This document shows positions 1 to 8,049 of a stretch of DNA of 64,000 nucleotides, piece by piece. The notes beneath the pieces were generated by a model. It saw only the letters and a list, made by a program, of their open reading frames with translations. It had not been told where the DNA came from and did not search any database. The first letter of the stretch is position 1, and each line of letters starts with the position of its first letter. The translations under genes were made by a program, and so were the position numbers. The stretch comes from Streptoalloteichus hindustanus (GTDB taxonomy: Bacteria > Actinomycetota > Actinomycetes > Mycobacteriales > Pseudonocardiaceae): the NCBI RefSeq assembly GCF_900129375.1, contig NZ_FQVN01000002.1:803022-867021 (forward strand). Direction: 5' to 3'.

Positions 1-2
1 GT

Positions 3-27
3 GGTTCCCCGCCCACACCGGGGAACC
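3..27. terminator. Hairpin at the window edge
   Basis: A perfect 9-bp stem (GGTTCCCCG pairing with CGGGGAACC) around a 7-base loop lies just before the first gene. It probably ends whatever transcript lies to the left. Its shape recalls type I-E CRISPR repeats, but no second copy is visible. Confidence 0.5.
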
Positions 28-47
28 GGGACGGACGGGAGGAACGG

Positions 48-908
48 ATGATCGGCGACAGCTACCGGGACGCCTTCCCGGTGGAGCTGGACGGCGGACC
101 GGTCGTGCTCGTCCGGCGGGGGAGCGGGCCGCCCGTGGTGCTGCTGCACGGAATTCCGCTGTCCCTGCTCACCTGGCGGCACAACGTGGACCAGTTGGCC
201 ACCTCGTTCACCGTCCACGCCGTGGATCTGCGCGGCTACGGCAGGTCGGCCAAGCCCCCGACCGCCGACTACAGCGTTCCCACGTTGGCCAAGGTCGTGG
301 AGAGGGTGCTCGACCGGCTGGGGCTGCCGGCGGCCAGTCTGGTCGGCAGTTCCTTCGGTTGCGCGGTCGCGATCACGCTGGCGCACCTGTCACCTCGGCG
401 GGTGGACAAGCTCGTCCTGATCAATCCGGTGTGCTACCCGCGCGGCCGTCGCGGCCTGACCCGCCTGGCCAGGAACGGTGCGCTGGCGGCATTGCGCCGT
501 TCCGCGCTGCGCGCCTCGGGGCTGGGACCGCGCGTGCTGGCGAGGCCGTTGCGGCGCTCCTACGCCAATCCGCGCCTGGCGACCCGGGAACTGGTTGCGG
601 CGCACCACTCCCTGCTCGTGCACGACTCCGGCGAACGGACCTACCTGGCCACCCTGCGGGCGTTGGACGAGGCGGAGGTGGCGCGCCGGGTGCCGGAGCT
701 GCGGCAGGACACGCTGGTCATCTGGGGTGAGCGGGACCGGGTGCTGCCCGCGTCCCACGCCAGCCGGATGGCGGAGGAACTGCGCAACGCCCGGGTGGAA
801 CTGGTGCCGGCCACCGGGCACTTCCCGCACGAGGAGTCGCCCGCCGTCGTGAACCAGCTCATCACCGCGTTCCTCGCCGGGGCCGGCCGGGCGGAAGGAG
901 CGGGGTGA
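48..908 (+). CDS. Alpha/beta hydrolase
   Basis: This 286-residue protein is a single-domain alpha/beta hydrolase of normal length. Visible family marks are the oxyanion-region HGIPLS near residue 35, the strand DLRGYGRS, the nucleophile elbow GSSFG with Ser at about 102, an acid residue in WGERDRVLP near 229 and the catalytic His in GHFPHEE near 257. It has no signal peptide, so it should act in the cytoplasm on an ester, amide or similar bond; the substrate cannot be told from sequence. The ATG follows a good GGGAGGAACGG ribosome site. Its stop overlaps the next GTG start by 4 bp, so it is translationally coupled to the methyltransferase, and the two probably act in the same small pathway. 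Confidence 0.85.
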   Translation: MIGDSYRDAFPVELDGGPVVLVRRGSGPPVVLLHGIPLSLLTWRHNVDQLATSFTVHAVDLRGYGRSAKPPTADYSVPTLAKVVERVLDRLGLPAASLVGSSFGCAVAITLAHLSPRRVDKLVLINPVCYPRGRRGLTRLARNGALAALRRSALRASGLGPRVLARPLRRSYANPRLATRELVAAHHSLLVHDSGERTYLATLRALDEAEVARRVPELRQDTLVIWGERDRVLPASHASRMAEELRNARVELVPATGHFPHEESPAVVNQLITAFLAGAGRAEGAG

Positions 909-1645
909 CGATGCCGCTGGCGCGCGGGTGGATGGTCTGGGCCGAGCGGGCGCCGGAGCGCTACGACTGGGCGGTCCGGGTGATGACCCTCGGTCGGCTC
1001 GACCGGATCAAGGACGAGATCGCGGAGCGGGTCGGTGTCGGGGACGCGGTGCTCGACATCGGTTGCGGCACCGGAACTCTCGCGGCGCGCTGCCTGGCGA
1101 GGGGCGCGCGGGTCACCGGGTTGGACGCCTCGGAGCCCATGCTGCGCCGAGCCGCTGTCCGGGCCGCGAACGAGGGGCGCGCCGAGCGGCTGACCCTGGT
1201 GCACGACAACGTCGTTCGGATCGCCCAGCACTTCCGGGACAACCAGTTCGACGTCGTCACCGCGACGATGGTGCTCGGCGAGATCCCCCGGGAGCGCCTA
1301 CGCCCCGTGTTCCGGGAGTGTTGGCGGGTCCTGAAACCCGGTGGCCGGCTGGTCGTGGCCGACGAGTGCTGGCCCCGCACGCGGCCGGCCCGTGCGCTGT
1401 ACCGGCTGGGGATGGCCGTCCTCTGGATTCCGCAGCTCCTCCTGCTGCGACGGCCGCTGTTCCCCGTCCACGACCTGGAGGGCACCGTCCGCGACGCCGG
1501 TTTCCGGCTGGTGGAGTCCCGGGCCTACCCGGGCACCTCCTTCCGACTCGTCGCGGCGGTCAAGATGCCCGACGCGACGCCCGTGCTGAACCGGTGCGCG
1601 CCCGGCGTGGCGGCGGTCGGCGTCGGCGAGGCGTGGGTGGTGTGA
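905..1645 (+). CDS. Class I SAM-dependent methyltransferase
   Basis: A 246-residue class I methyltransferase. Motif I (VLDIGCGTGTLA, near residue 48) and the acidic loop VTGLDASEPM, which should bind S-adenosylmethionine, are clear. The region DVVTATMVLGEIP then LRPVFRECWRVLKPGG is the usual UbiE/COQ5-like fold continuation. The C-terminal part carries a hydrophobic stretch (VLWIPQLLLL), which hints at membrane contact or a lipophilic substrate. The GTG start overlaps the hydrolase stop by 4 bp, and no better start is seen. The methyl acceptor is unknown. The arrangement hydrolase, methyltransferase, oxygenase-amidinotransferase points to a small tailoring pathway. Confidence 0.85.
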   Translation: MTMPLARGWMVWAERAPERYDWAVRVMTLGRLDRIKDEIAERVGVGDAVLDIGCGTGTLAARCLARGARVTGLDASEPMLRRAAVRAANEGRAERLTLVHDNVVRIAQHFRDNQFDVVTATMVLGEIPRERLRPVFRECWRVLKPGGRLVVADECWPRTRPARALYRLGMAVLWIPQLLLLRRPLFPVHDLEGTVRDAGFRLVESRAYPGTSFRLVAAVKMPDATPVLNRCAPGVAAVGVGEAWVV

Positions 1646-1706
1646 CGATGCGAGCGATCGAGCACCGCTTCTGGCTGTCGCTGTGGGAGAGCTCCCACAT
1701 CTTGCA

Positions 1707-1719
1707 GTCCACTGTGGAC
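1707..1719. repeat. GTCCACTGTGGAC palindrome (copy 1)
   Basis: This exact 13-bp palindrome sits in the 120-bp gap between the methyltransferase and the fusion gene. The same 13-mer recurs at 20005, 38446, 60112 and 62075. Apart from this the gap shows nothing beyond the ribosome site of the next gene. Confidence 0.7.
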
Positions 1720-1765
1720 GGCCCAAGAGGACGGTCCACGGCCGAACTACCGTGAGGACACGGCG

Positions 1766-4099
1766 ATGAACCGTCAGACTGATCTTGATGGGATCGTGCG
1801 GCTCTCCCCGGAGGACACGCGGAGGATCGCGGCGGTGGCCAACGAACTCGACGTCGACCCCCAGCCCCGGGCGCGCTCCGCCGCCGAGTGGGCCGAGTTC
1901 GCGGCCTCGGTGGCCACCGCGATGCCGGCCGCGCTGACCCAGGCGGCACAGCGGTTCGCCACCGACGGCGCGCCGAACCACGTGCTGGTGGTGCGCGGTC
2001 TTCCTGTCGACGAGCACCTCCAGCCCACACCGACGGCGGACGACCACCGCGAACTGGGCGGCACGGCACGACGCGGTGTGCTCGCCGCGCTGGGGGTTCT
2101 CGCCCTGCTCGGCCGGCCTCCGGCGTCGACGACGCCGACGGCCTCGACGGGGCCACGGGAGATCCCGGTCGCGCGGCACATCACCCCGGCGCTCGGCCAG
2201 AAGCGGGCGGGCGGACCCGGCGAGGCGGTTCTCCTGTGGCGTGGCGCGGACATCCCCGGCGACGCGAGCCGGGCGCACTTCGGCCTGCTCTGCCTGCGCG
2301 GTCGTCCCACCACGTTGTTCGCGACAGCCCGTTCCCTCGCCCTGGAAGCGCGGTGGGAACAGGTGTTGCGCGACACCCGGTTCGTGCTCCACCCCAACGG
2401 CGCCGAACCCCACCCCCGCACCGTGCTGTCCGGACCCCGGTCCGATCCGCGGATCGGGTACGACTCGCTTCTCCTGCGTCCCCACCGACCCGACGACGCC
2501 GAGGCCGTGGAGGCGTTGCGGCGCTTGGCCGTCGAACTCCGACGCGTCGCCCGGAGGCACGTTCTGGAACCGGGAGACTTCCTCCTGGTGGACAACCACC
2601 GCACCGTGCACGCCCACCTCTTCCCCCGCGCCGACCGCGACAACGCCGACTGGTGGCTGTCCCGTGTCCTGGCTCCCGCCGTACCTCCTGCCCCCACCGC
2701 GCCTGCCGCGCCTGCCGCGCCAACGGCGAGGCACCGGAGGAGCACGGCACCAGCTCCTACTCCTCCGGCGGCCCCCGCCGGCAGCGCCCCACCCACGAAC
2801 GCCCCACGGACCAGCGCCCCACCGACCACGAAGGTCCCACCCACCAGCACTCCGTCGACCGGTGTTCCGCCCGCCAGTGCCTCACCAACCAGTGCCCCGC
2901 CGACCAGTGCCGGGCCTCCGGCCCCGCCGACCGCTGCCCGGCACCCGGCCCCGCGGCCAGCACCTGTGCGGACCGCCGAGCGCGGGGCTCCGGCGTCGGG
3001 CCCGCCCCCGGTTTCCCGTCAGCAGCCCGAAAAACCGCGGCCGGCCCACTCCCACGACGAGTTCTCCCCGTTGCGGGAGGTCATCGTGGGCGACGCGGCC
3101 AACGCCCGGATCCCAGATCTCCAGCGGGACCCCTCCGCCTGGCTCGCCTTCTACCCCGACCTCACCGCGGCCGAACTGACCAGGGTGCGGACGGGCCGGT
3201 TCCCGGACCGCGTGCTGGCGGAGACCGAGGAGGACCTGGACCGCCTGGTGGGGAGTCTGCGGGAGCTCGGGGTGGTGGTGCACCGGCCAGCCCCGGTGGA
3301 CCACGACCTCATGTTCGTCACGCCGGACTGGTCCTCCTCCGGCGTGACCTCCTACTGCCCCCGCGACCTGACGCTGGTCCTCGGCTCGACGATCATCGAG
3401 GCGCCGAGCCCCACCCGGTCGCGCCAGCACGAGCTGTCCGCGTTCCGCGCGCTGTTCCGCCGTTATCTGGCGGCGGGGTCGACCTGGATCTCCGCGCCCC
3501 GCCCGGAACTGCGGGACGAACTGTACGGAGTGGACGATCAGGGGCACCCGACCCTCGGCGAGGCGGAGCCGGCCTTCGACGCGGCGAACGTCCTCCGCTG
3601 CGGCCGTGACCTGTTCTACCAGGTGTCGGTCTCGGGGAACGAGGCCGGACTCCGGTGGCTGCGCTCGGTGGTGTCACTGCTCGGGGACTACCGGGTCCAC
3701 CCCATGCACGCGACCTGCCCGGGCTCCCACGTGGACACCGCGCTGGCGCTGATCCGGCCGGGGCTGTTGCTGGCCAACCCGACCTCGTTCACCGACGACA
3801 CCCTGCCGAAGCCGTTGCGGCGGTGGGAGGTGCTGTGGTGCCCGCCGATGCGGGAGGCGGCGCCGCTCGCCACCCCGTGGCCGCTCGCCTCGTCCTGGGT
3901 CGGGATGAACCTGCTGATGGTCGCCCCGGACCTGGCGATCGTCGACGCGGCGCAGGGCGAGCTGATCGCCACGCTGGAGCGGCACGGGGTGCGGGTGCTC
4001 CCGCACTCCCTGCGGCACGCCCGCGTCCTGGGTGGAGGGTTCCACTGCGTCACCCTCGACACCGTGCGGGACGGGGAACTGCGCGACTACTGCGGCTGA
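1766..4099 (+). CDS. Degenerate 2OG-oxygenase-like domain fused to an amidinotransferase
   Basis: 777 residues in two parts. Residues 1-305 resemble Fe(II)/2-oxoglutarate oxygenases of the clavaminate-synthase/arginine-hydroxylase type. The distal part NHRTVHAHLFPR and the following Arg are present, but the proximal HxD/E iron motif is not: WRG stands where HTE is expected. A Pro/Thr/Ala-rich linker of about 120 residues follows. From about 428 to the end is a full glycine-amidinotransferase-like domain (FSPLREVIVGD), with the likely catalytic triad Asp near 605 (FDAAN), His near 655 (GSHVD) and Cys near 761 (FHCVTLD). Their spacing fits the family. The domain should move an amidino group, probably from arginine, to an amine. 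The oxygenase half is probably inactive or structural. The last 13 bp overlap the convergent ligase gene. Confidence 0.8.
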   Translation: MNRQTDLDGIVRLSPEDTRRIAAVANELDVDPQPRARSAAEWAEFAASVATAMPAALTQAAQRFATDGAPNHVLVVRGLPVDEHLQPTPTADDHRELGGTARRGVLAALGVLALLGRPPASTTPTASTGPREIPVARHITPALGQKRAGGPGEAVLLWRGADIPGDASRAHFGLLCLRGRPTTLFATARSLALEARWEQVLRDTRFVLHPNGAEPHPRTVLSGPRSDPRIGYDSLLLRPHRPDDAEAVEALRRLAVELRRVARRHVLEPGDFLLVDNHRTVHAHLFPRADRDNADWWLSRVLAPAVPPAPTAPAAPAAPTARHRRSTAPAPTPPAAPAGSAPPTNAPRTSAPPTTKVPPTSTPSTGVPPASASPTSAPPTSAGPPAPPTAARHPAPRPAPVRTAERGAPASGPPPVSRQQPEKPRPAHSHDEFSPLREVIVGDAANARIPDLQRDPSAWLAFYPDLTAAELTRVRTGRFPDRVLAETEEDLDRLVGSLRELGVVVHRPAPVDHDLMFVTPDWSSSGVTSYCPRDLTLVLGSTIIEAPSPTRSRQHELSAFRALFRRYLAAGSTWISAPRPELRDELYGVDDQGHPTLGEAEPAFDAANVLRCGRDLFYQVSVSGNEAGLRWLRSVVSLLGDYRVHPMHATCPGSHVDTALALIRPGLLLANPTSFTDDTLPKPLRRWEVLWCPPMREAAPLATPWPLASSWVGMNLLMVAPDLAIVDAAQGELIATLERHGVRVLPHSLRHARVLGGGFHCVTLDTVRDGELRDYCG

Positions 4100-5481
4100 A
4101 CCGGCTGGTCCCCGCTCAGCGGGATGATCGTGCGGTACTTGCCGCCAGGGGACTGCTGCGGCGGTTCCTCGGCGAGCTCGACCGAGACGTGCTCGGCGCG
4201 GTAGTCGGCGAGCAGGCGGCGGATCTGGTCGCGCACCGCCGGCCACACCTGGACCGGGTCGGCGCCGTGCGAGTACCGCAGCCGCACGCGCAGGCTGATC
4301 GGCGTGGTCTGCACGATCTGGAACAGCTCGATGCCCGGTGTGCGGTCGACCAGGGTGCCGAAGGCCAGGGGCGGCACGCTGACCTGCCCGCCGTCGCTGG
4401 CGGGGAACGACACGATGTCGCCGGCCCGACCGCGCACCTTGATCGCGGGGAGGGGGCTGCCGCAGGGACAGGGATCGGGCCGCATCAGGATGCCGTCGCC
4501 CAGGTCGTACCGCAGGATGGGCTGGACCCTGTTGGCCAGGTTGCTGATCAGGACGGTGTGCGAGACCTCGCCCGGCGGTGTGGGCCGGTGGTCGGCGTCG
4601 ACCGGCTCCAACACCACCCAGTCGCTGTTGACGTGCAACCAGCCCTGCCGGCAGCTCGACGCCATGAACGGGCACTCGGTCGCGCCGTACACGGTGCCGA
4701 TCGCCGCCTGGAACGTGGTGGCGATGCGCTCGAACTCCTTGGCGCTCAACGACTCCCCGGCCGGCTGCACGAGGACCGGGTTGATGCGCAGGCGGCCGGC
4801 CTCCTGTTCCCCGGCCAGCATCGCGACGACGCTCGCGTAGCCGATGAGGACCACGGGGCGGTACCGGTTGAGCTGCTCGACCAGCTCCGGAAGCGGGGTG
4901 TGGACGGAGAGAACGCGCATCACCTTGCCGCGCCAGCTGCTTTCCTCACCGGCCCGCATCGCGCCGGTGTACCCGAGGAAGTGGCCGTTGGTCGCCATCA
5001 GCAACGCGGTGCGCGCGCCGTGGAGGACGGTGCGCATGACGTCGCCGGTGCTCAGCCACGTGGGTGCGCCCCGCGAGCTGAGGGCCATGTGCACGGCCAT
5101 GTTCCGGTCGTCCAACAGGAAGATCCCGCGACGACCGGTGGTGCCCGACGTCGTGGCCAGCAGGTACTTGTCGTGGAAGCGCCGGCCGATGAGGTCGGGG
5201 CTGGCGGCGAACGCCTCCGCCTGCTTCAGGGTGACCGCGCGGTCGGTCACCCAGTCGTCGAAGCGGTCCATCAGCTTGACCTTGTTGGTGACCGGCAGAA
5301 CGGTGGGGTCCGTCACCTGGTCGGGCAGACCCCGGTACAGCTCCCGGTAGTACGGCGAGTGGGCGCGGGCGTGGGCGACCATCTCCGCCAGCCGGGCGAG
5401 TTGCCGTCGTCGCAGGCCCGCCGTCCCCTCCTTCTTGGCCTGTCGCACGTCGTGCTTCAAGCTCCGTTCGCTTTCGCTCAT
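4087..5481 (-). CDS. PaaK-like adenylate-forming enzyme
   Basis: 464 residues of the phenylacetate-CoA ligase-like group of adenylate-forming enzymes. The P-loop region reads LLATTSGTTGRRG near residue 110. VYGATECPF (adenine-binding region) and RYDLGDGILMRPDPCPCGSPLP follow, then the small C-terminal domain with VSVELAEEPPQQSPGGKYR, where the Lys is the expected catalytic one. It should activate a carboxylic acid as an acyl adenylate; aryl or small acids are typical for the family. The ATG has a GAAAGG-type ribosome site. It is convergent with and overlaps the fusion gene by 13 bp, so it is a separate transcript. Whether it transfers to CoA or to a carrier is unknown; no carrier gene is adjacent. 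Confidence 0.85.
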   Translation of the reverse strand: MSESERSLKHDVRQAKKEGTAGLRRRQLARLAEMVAHARAHSPYYRELYRGLPDQVTDPTVLPVTNKVKLMDRFDDWVTDRAVTLKQAEAFAASPDLIGRRFHDKYLLATTSGTTGRRGIFLLDDRNMAVHMALSSRGAPTWLSTGDVMRTVLHGARTALLMATNGHFLGYTGAMRAGEESSWRGKVMRVLSVHTPLPELVEQLNRYRPVVLIGYASVVAMLAGEQEAGRLRINPVLVQPAGESLSAKEFERIATTFQAAIGTVYGATECPFMASSCRQGWLHVNSDWVVLEPVDADHRPTPPGEVSHTVLISNLANRVQPILRYDLGDGILMRPDPCPCGSPLPAIKVRGRAGDIVSFPASDGGQVSVPPLAFGTLVDRTPGIELFQIVQTTPISLRVRLRYSHGADPVQVWPAVRDQIRRLLADYRAEHVSVELAEEPPQQSPGGKYRTIIPLSGDQPVQPQ

Positions 5482-5615
5482 GGCACAGGGTGGCCTTTCT
5501 GTTCCGTGGTTGGGTTTTCGGTGGTTCTGGTGCCGCTGCCCGCATCGCGCGGAGGGCGCAGGGCAGCGCTGATCCCCGTTGAGGTGATCTCAGACAGGGG
5601 AGGATTGGGGCAGGG

Positions 5616-5652
5616 TCAGCCAGGACGAGAGCGACGGTCTCGTCCTGGCTGA
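5616..5652 (-). terminator. Strong terminator hairpin downstream of the P450
   Basis: A perfect 15-bp stem with a 7-base loop lies in the 250-bp gap between two minus-strand genes, the P450 and the PaaK-like gene. A second hairpin (CTGACGG/CCGTCAG, 5702-5725) sits right after the P450 stop. Together they should isolate the two genes. Nothing else coding is seen in 5482-5733. Confidence 0.75.
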
Positions 5653-5733
5653 GGCCACCGGACGCGGTGCGGGCGCGGGATTCGACGCGCCCGCACCGGA
5701 TCTGACGGCCGGTCCCGACCGTCAGCGGCCGTG

Positions 5734-6933
5734 CTACCAGGCGACGGGGAGTTCGTGAACGCCGTAGACGGCCATGTCGGTGCGCAACCGGACCTCCTCG
5801 GGAGCGACCGTCAGGCGCAGGTTCGGGAAGCGGCGCAACAGCGCGGGATAGGCGACGCGCATCTCGACCCTGGCGAGCTGTTGGCCGAGGCACTGGTGCA
5901 CGCCGTGGCCGAACGCGAGGTGGCCGGAGGTGCGACGGGTGAGGTCGAGCCGCTCAGGCTCCGGGAACTTGGCGGGGTCCCAGTTCGCGGCCGGCACCGA
6001 GACGGTCACCGACTCGCCCGCTCTGATGAGCTGTCCCTCGATCTCCACGTCCGCGACCGCGGTCCTGACCGGTCCGATGTGGACGATGCTCAGGTAGCGC
6101 ATCAGCTCCTCGACCGCGTTGGCGGCGAGGTCGGGGTCAGCGCGGAGCGCGGCGAGCTGGTCGGGGTGCCGAAGCAGCGCGAACACCCCGAGCGCGATCA
6201 TGTTGGCGGTGGTCTCGTGCCCGGCGATCAGCAGCATGATCCCGATGTTGGCCGCTTCCTGGTCGGTGAGCTCGTCATCGGTCAGCAGCCCGCTGATCAG
6301 GTCGTCCTCGGGCGCGGACCGCTTGCGCCGCACCAGGTCCAGCAGGAAGCTCTCCAGCTCCTTGAAGGCCGCCATGCTCTGCTCCGGCGTCGCCGTCAGG
6401 TCGAACAACGTGTTGCTGTTGCGCTGGAACTGCTCCCGGTCGGCGTACGGGACGCCCAGCAGCTCGCAGATCACCAGGGACGGGATGGGCAACGCGTACG
6501 CCGTCACCAGGTCGGTCGGCGGACCGGCCTGTTCCATGGCGTCCAGGTGCTCCTCGGTGATCTGCTCGATCCGCGAGGTGAGCTGGTTCATCCGGCGCAC
6601 GGTGAACTGCCCGGTCAGCAGCCGCCGGTACCGGGTGTGCTCCGGCGGGTCGAACTCGGTCAGGATGCCCGGCGCGGCCTGGGGATCGCGGCGCGCGGGC
6701 GGCGGAAGAGGCGCGGGCGAGCGGAACAGCTCCGGGCGGGAGCTGAACCGGACGTCGGCGAGCACGGCGCGCGCGGCGGCGTGTCCGGTCACCAGCCAGC
6801 CCTCGTGGCCGCCGTGGTACATCAGGCGGCGGATCGGGCTCTCGTCCCGCAACTCGGTGAGCCCCGTCGGCGGGGAGAACGGACAGCTCCGTTCGATGGG
6901 TAACTCCCGCACGACCTGTGGGTCGGAAGCCAT
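5734..6933 (-). CDS. Cytochrome P450
   Basis: 399 residues, a normal bacterial soluble P450. It carries the I-helix oxygen-binding motif AGHETT near residue 235, the K-helix ExxR as EELMR, and the haem-binding loop FGHGVHQCLG near 345 with the Cys thiolate. It should hydroxylate or epoxidise a small molecule, and it needs ferredoxin and reductase, neither of which is encoded nearby. The start at 6933 (MASDPQ) is chosen because upstream codons run into the TetR gene and this ATG gives the normal family N-terminus. It lies 41 bp downstream of the TetR gene on the same strand, so the two are probably one operon under that repressor. Confidence 0.9.
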   Translation of the reverse strand: MASDPQVVRELPIERSCPFSPPTGLTELRDESPIRRLMYHGGHEGWLVTGHAAARAVLADVRFSSRPELFRSPAPLPPPARRDPQAAPGILTEFDPPEHTRYRRLLTGQFTVRRMNQLTSRIEQITEEHLDAMEQAGPPTDLVTAYALPIPSLVICELLGVPYADREQFQRNSNTLFDLTATPEQSMAAFKELESFLLDLVRRKRSAPEDDLISGLLTDDELTDQEAANIGIMLLIAGHETTANMIALGVFALLRHPDQLAALRADPDLAANAVEELMRYLSIVHIGPVRTAVADVEIEGQLIRAGESVTVSVPAANWDPAKFPEPERLDLTRRTSGHLAFGHGVHQCLGQQLARVEMRVAYPALLRRFPNLRLTVAPEEVRLRTDMAVYGVHELPVAW

Positions 6934-6974
6934 GGTCTTCTCCCTCTCGCGCTCGTGGTGGTGGCGGAGTCTGT

Positions 6975-7583
6975 TCACGGTCCCGGCGGAGCCGGTCGGT
7001 ACCCGACCTGTCGGAGCGCCGTGGCGAGGTACTCCCTGATCTCGTCGGCCCCGGTGGTGTCGGGGTACGCGCCGAGGTGGTGCAGGACCGCGCCGCTGAG
7101 CAGTTGCTGGAGGAAGTCGATGTCGACGTCCGCCGGGAGGTGCCCGGCCTCGCGCGCGCGGTGCAGCGTGTCGCGGACGCCCTCGGCGCGCCGGCGGCCG
7201 TAGGACTCGTGGTAGGCCGCCAGCAGCTCCGGGAAGTCGTCCAGCGCGCCGTAGAGGCGGCGCAGTATGCGGCGGTGCCGGGAATGGCCGAGGTATCCGG
7301 CCCAGTCGTCGAGCATCCGGTCGACGTTCGGCCAGGTCAGCGCGCTCTCGCTCTGGGCGCCGTTCTCCGCCTCGACCGCCTGCACCAGCAGTTGGGTCTT
7401 GTCGCGGAACCTGCGGTACACGGTGGCCCTGGTGACGCCGGCGCGCTGGGCGATCTGCTCGATGCTGGCCTCGCCGGCGCCGCGCTCGACCAACAGGTCG
7501 ACCGCCGCCCGCAGGATCGCCGCGTCCGCCTCCTGGCTGCGCGGCCGGCCGGGACGCCGCTGCGTGGCGGTGCCCTCGCTCAT
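6975..7583 (-). CDS. TetR-family repressor upstream of the P450
   Basis: 202 residues. The N-terminal helix-turn-helix is typical (ILRAAVDLLVERG, then IEQIAQRAGVTRATVYRRF, residues 25-65), followed by a variable ligand-binding domain with a C-terminal Pro tail. The ATG at 7583 is preferred over the longer frame because GGGAAGGAAC precedes it at good spacing. It is the first gene of a probable operon with the P450. A dyad 63 bp upstream is the likely autoregulatory operator. The ligand is unknown but is probably a P450 substrate or a drug. Confidence 0.85.
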   Translation of the reverse strand: MSEGTATQRRPGRPRSQEADAAILRAAVDLLVERGAGEASIEQIAQRAGVTRATVYRRFRDKTQLLVQAVEAENGAQSESALTWPNVDRMLDDWAGYLGHSRHRRILRRLYGALDDFPELLAAYHESYGRRRAEGVRDTLHRAREAGHLPADVDIDFLQQLLSGAVLHHLGAYPDTTGADEIREYLATALRQVGYRPAPPGP

Positions 7584-7645
7584 GTCGGATGTTCCTTCCC
7601 CCGGTGCGCGCCCGCTCGGCCGCGTGATCACCTTGCCCGACCAAC

Positions 7646-7666
7646 AATACGGTACAGCTCTGTATT
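7646..7666. promoter_or_regulatory. Probable TetR operator
   Basis: Nested inverted repeats TACAG-CT-CTGTA inside AATAC...GTATT form a dyad about 20 bp long. It lies 63 bp upstream of the TetR start in unusually AT-rich sequence for this window, as expected for an operator over the promoter. Confidence 0.55.
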
Positions 7667-7721
7667 TGATCTAGAGTGTGCTCGGGGTCACTGTCGGGGT
7701 CCACGTCTCCGGACAGTCCTG

Positions 7722-7955
7722 AACTCCTTCGACTACTTCGCCGGTTTCGAGTCCGCGGCCCCGCGGCAGTTCACCGTGTACGACAGCCCGGTGAGCTGGG
7801 GAGCGGACCTGGCCGCGCTGGTTCGGCTCACCGCGACCGGTCGTCTGCACCCGCAGATCGACCACCACCTCCCGTGGTCACGGGTCGGTGACGCGCTCAC
7901 GATGCTGGCCGAGCGGCGGTTGCGGGGCAAGGCGGTCTTCCACCTCGGTGACTGA
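7722..7955 (+). pseudogene. C-terminal remnant of a zinc-type (MDR) oxidoreductase
   Basis: About 77 codons in one frame look like the end of a medium-chain dehydrogenase/quinone oxidoreductase. They run from FDYFAGFESAAP through PVSWGADLAALVRL, GRLHPQIDHHLPWS and ALTMLAERRLRGKAVFHLG to a stop. The NADP-binding domain and any start codon are missing, and the sequence upstream runs into the TetR promoter. I read it as a deletion remnant, not a gene. Confidence 0.6.
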
Positions 7956-8049
7956 CACGGCGCTTCGGCGTCCTCAGTGGACGCATCTGTCAACAGGAAA
8001 ATCCACAGTAGACACATGCCGAATCTCGGTCTGACGCGCGGGATTGCGG

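Noticed and set aside
1..30. Start of a type I-E-like CRISPR array
   Set aside because: The hairpin has the right shape, but only one copy is visible and a gene starts 20 bp later; a terminator explains it.
3655..5652. Long plus-strand reading frame of 665 codons
   Set aside because: It lies opposite the PaaK-like gene and its translation is low-complexity with no family motif; it is a GC-driven shadow.
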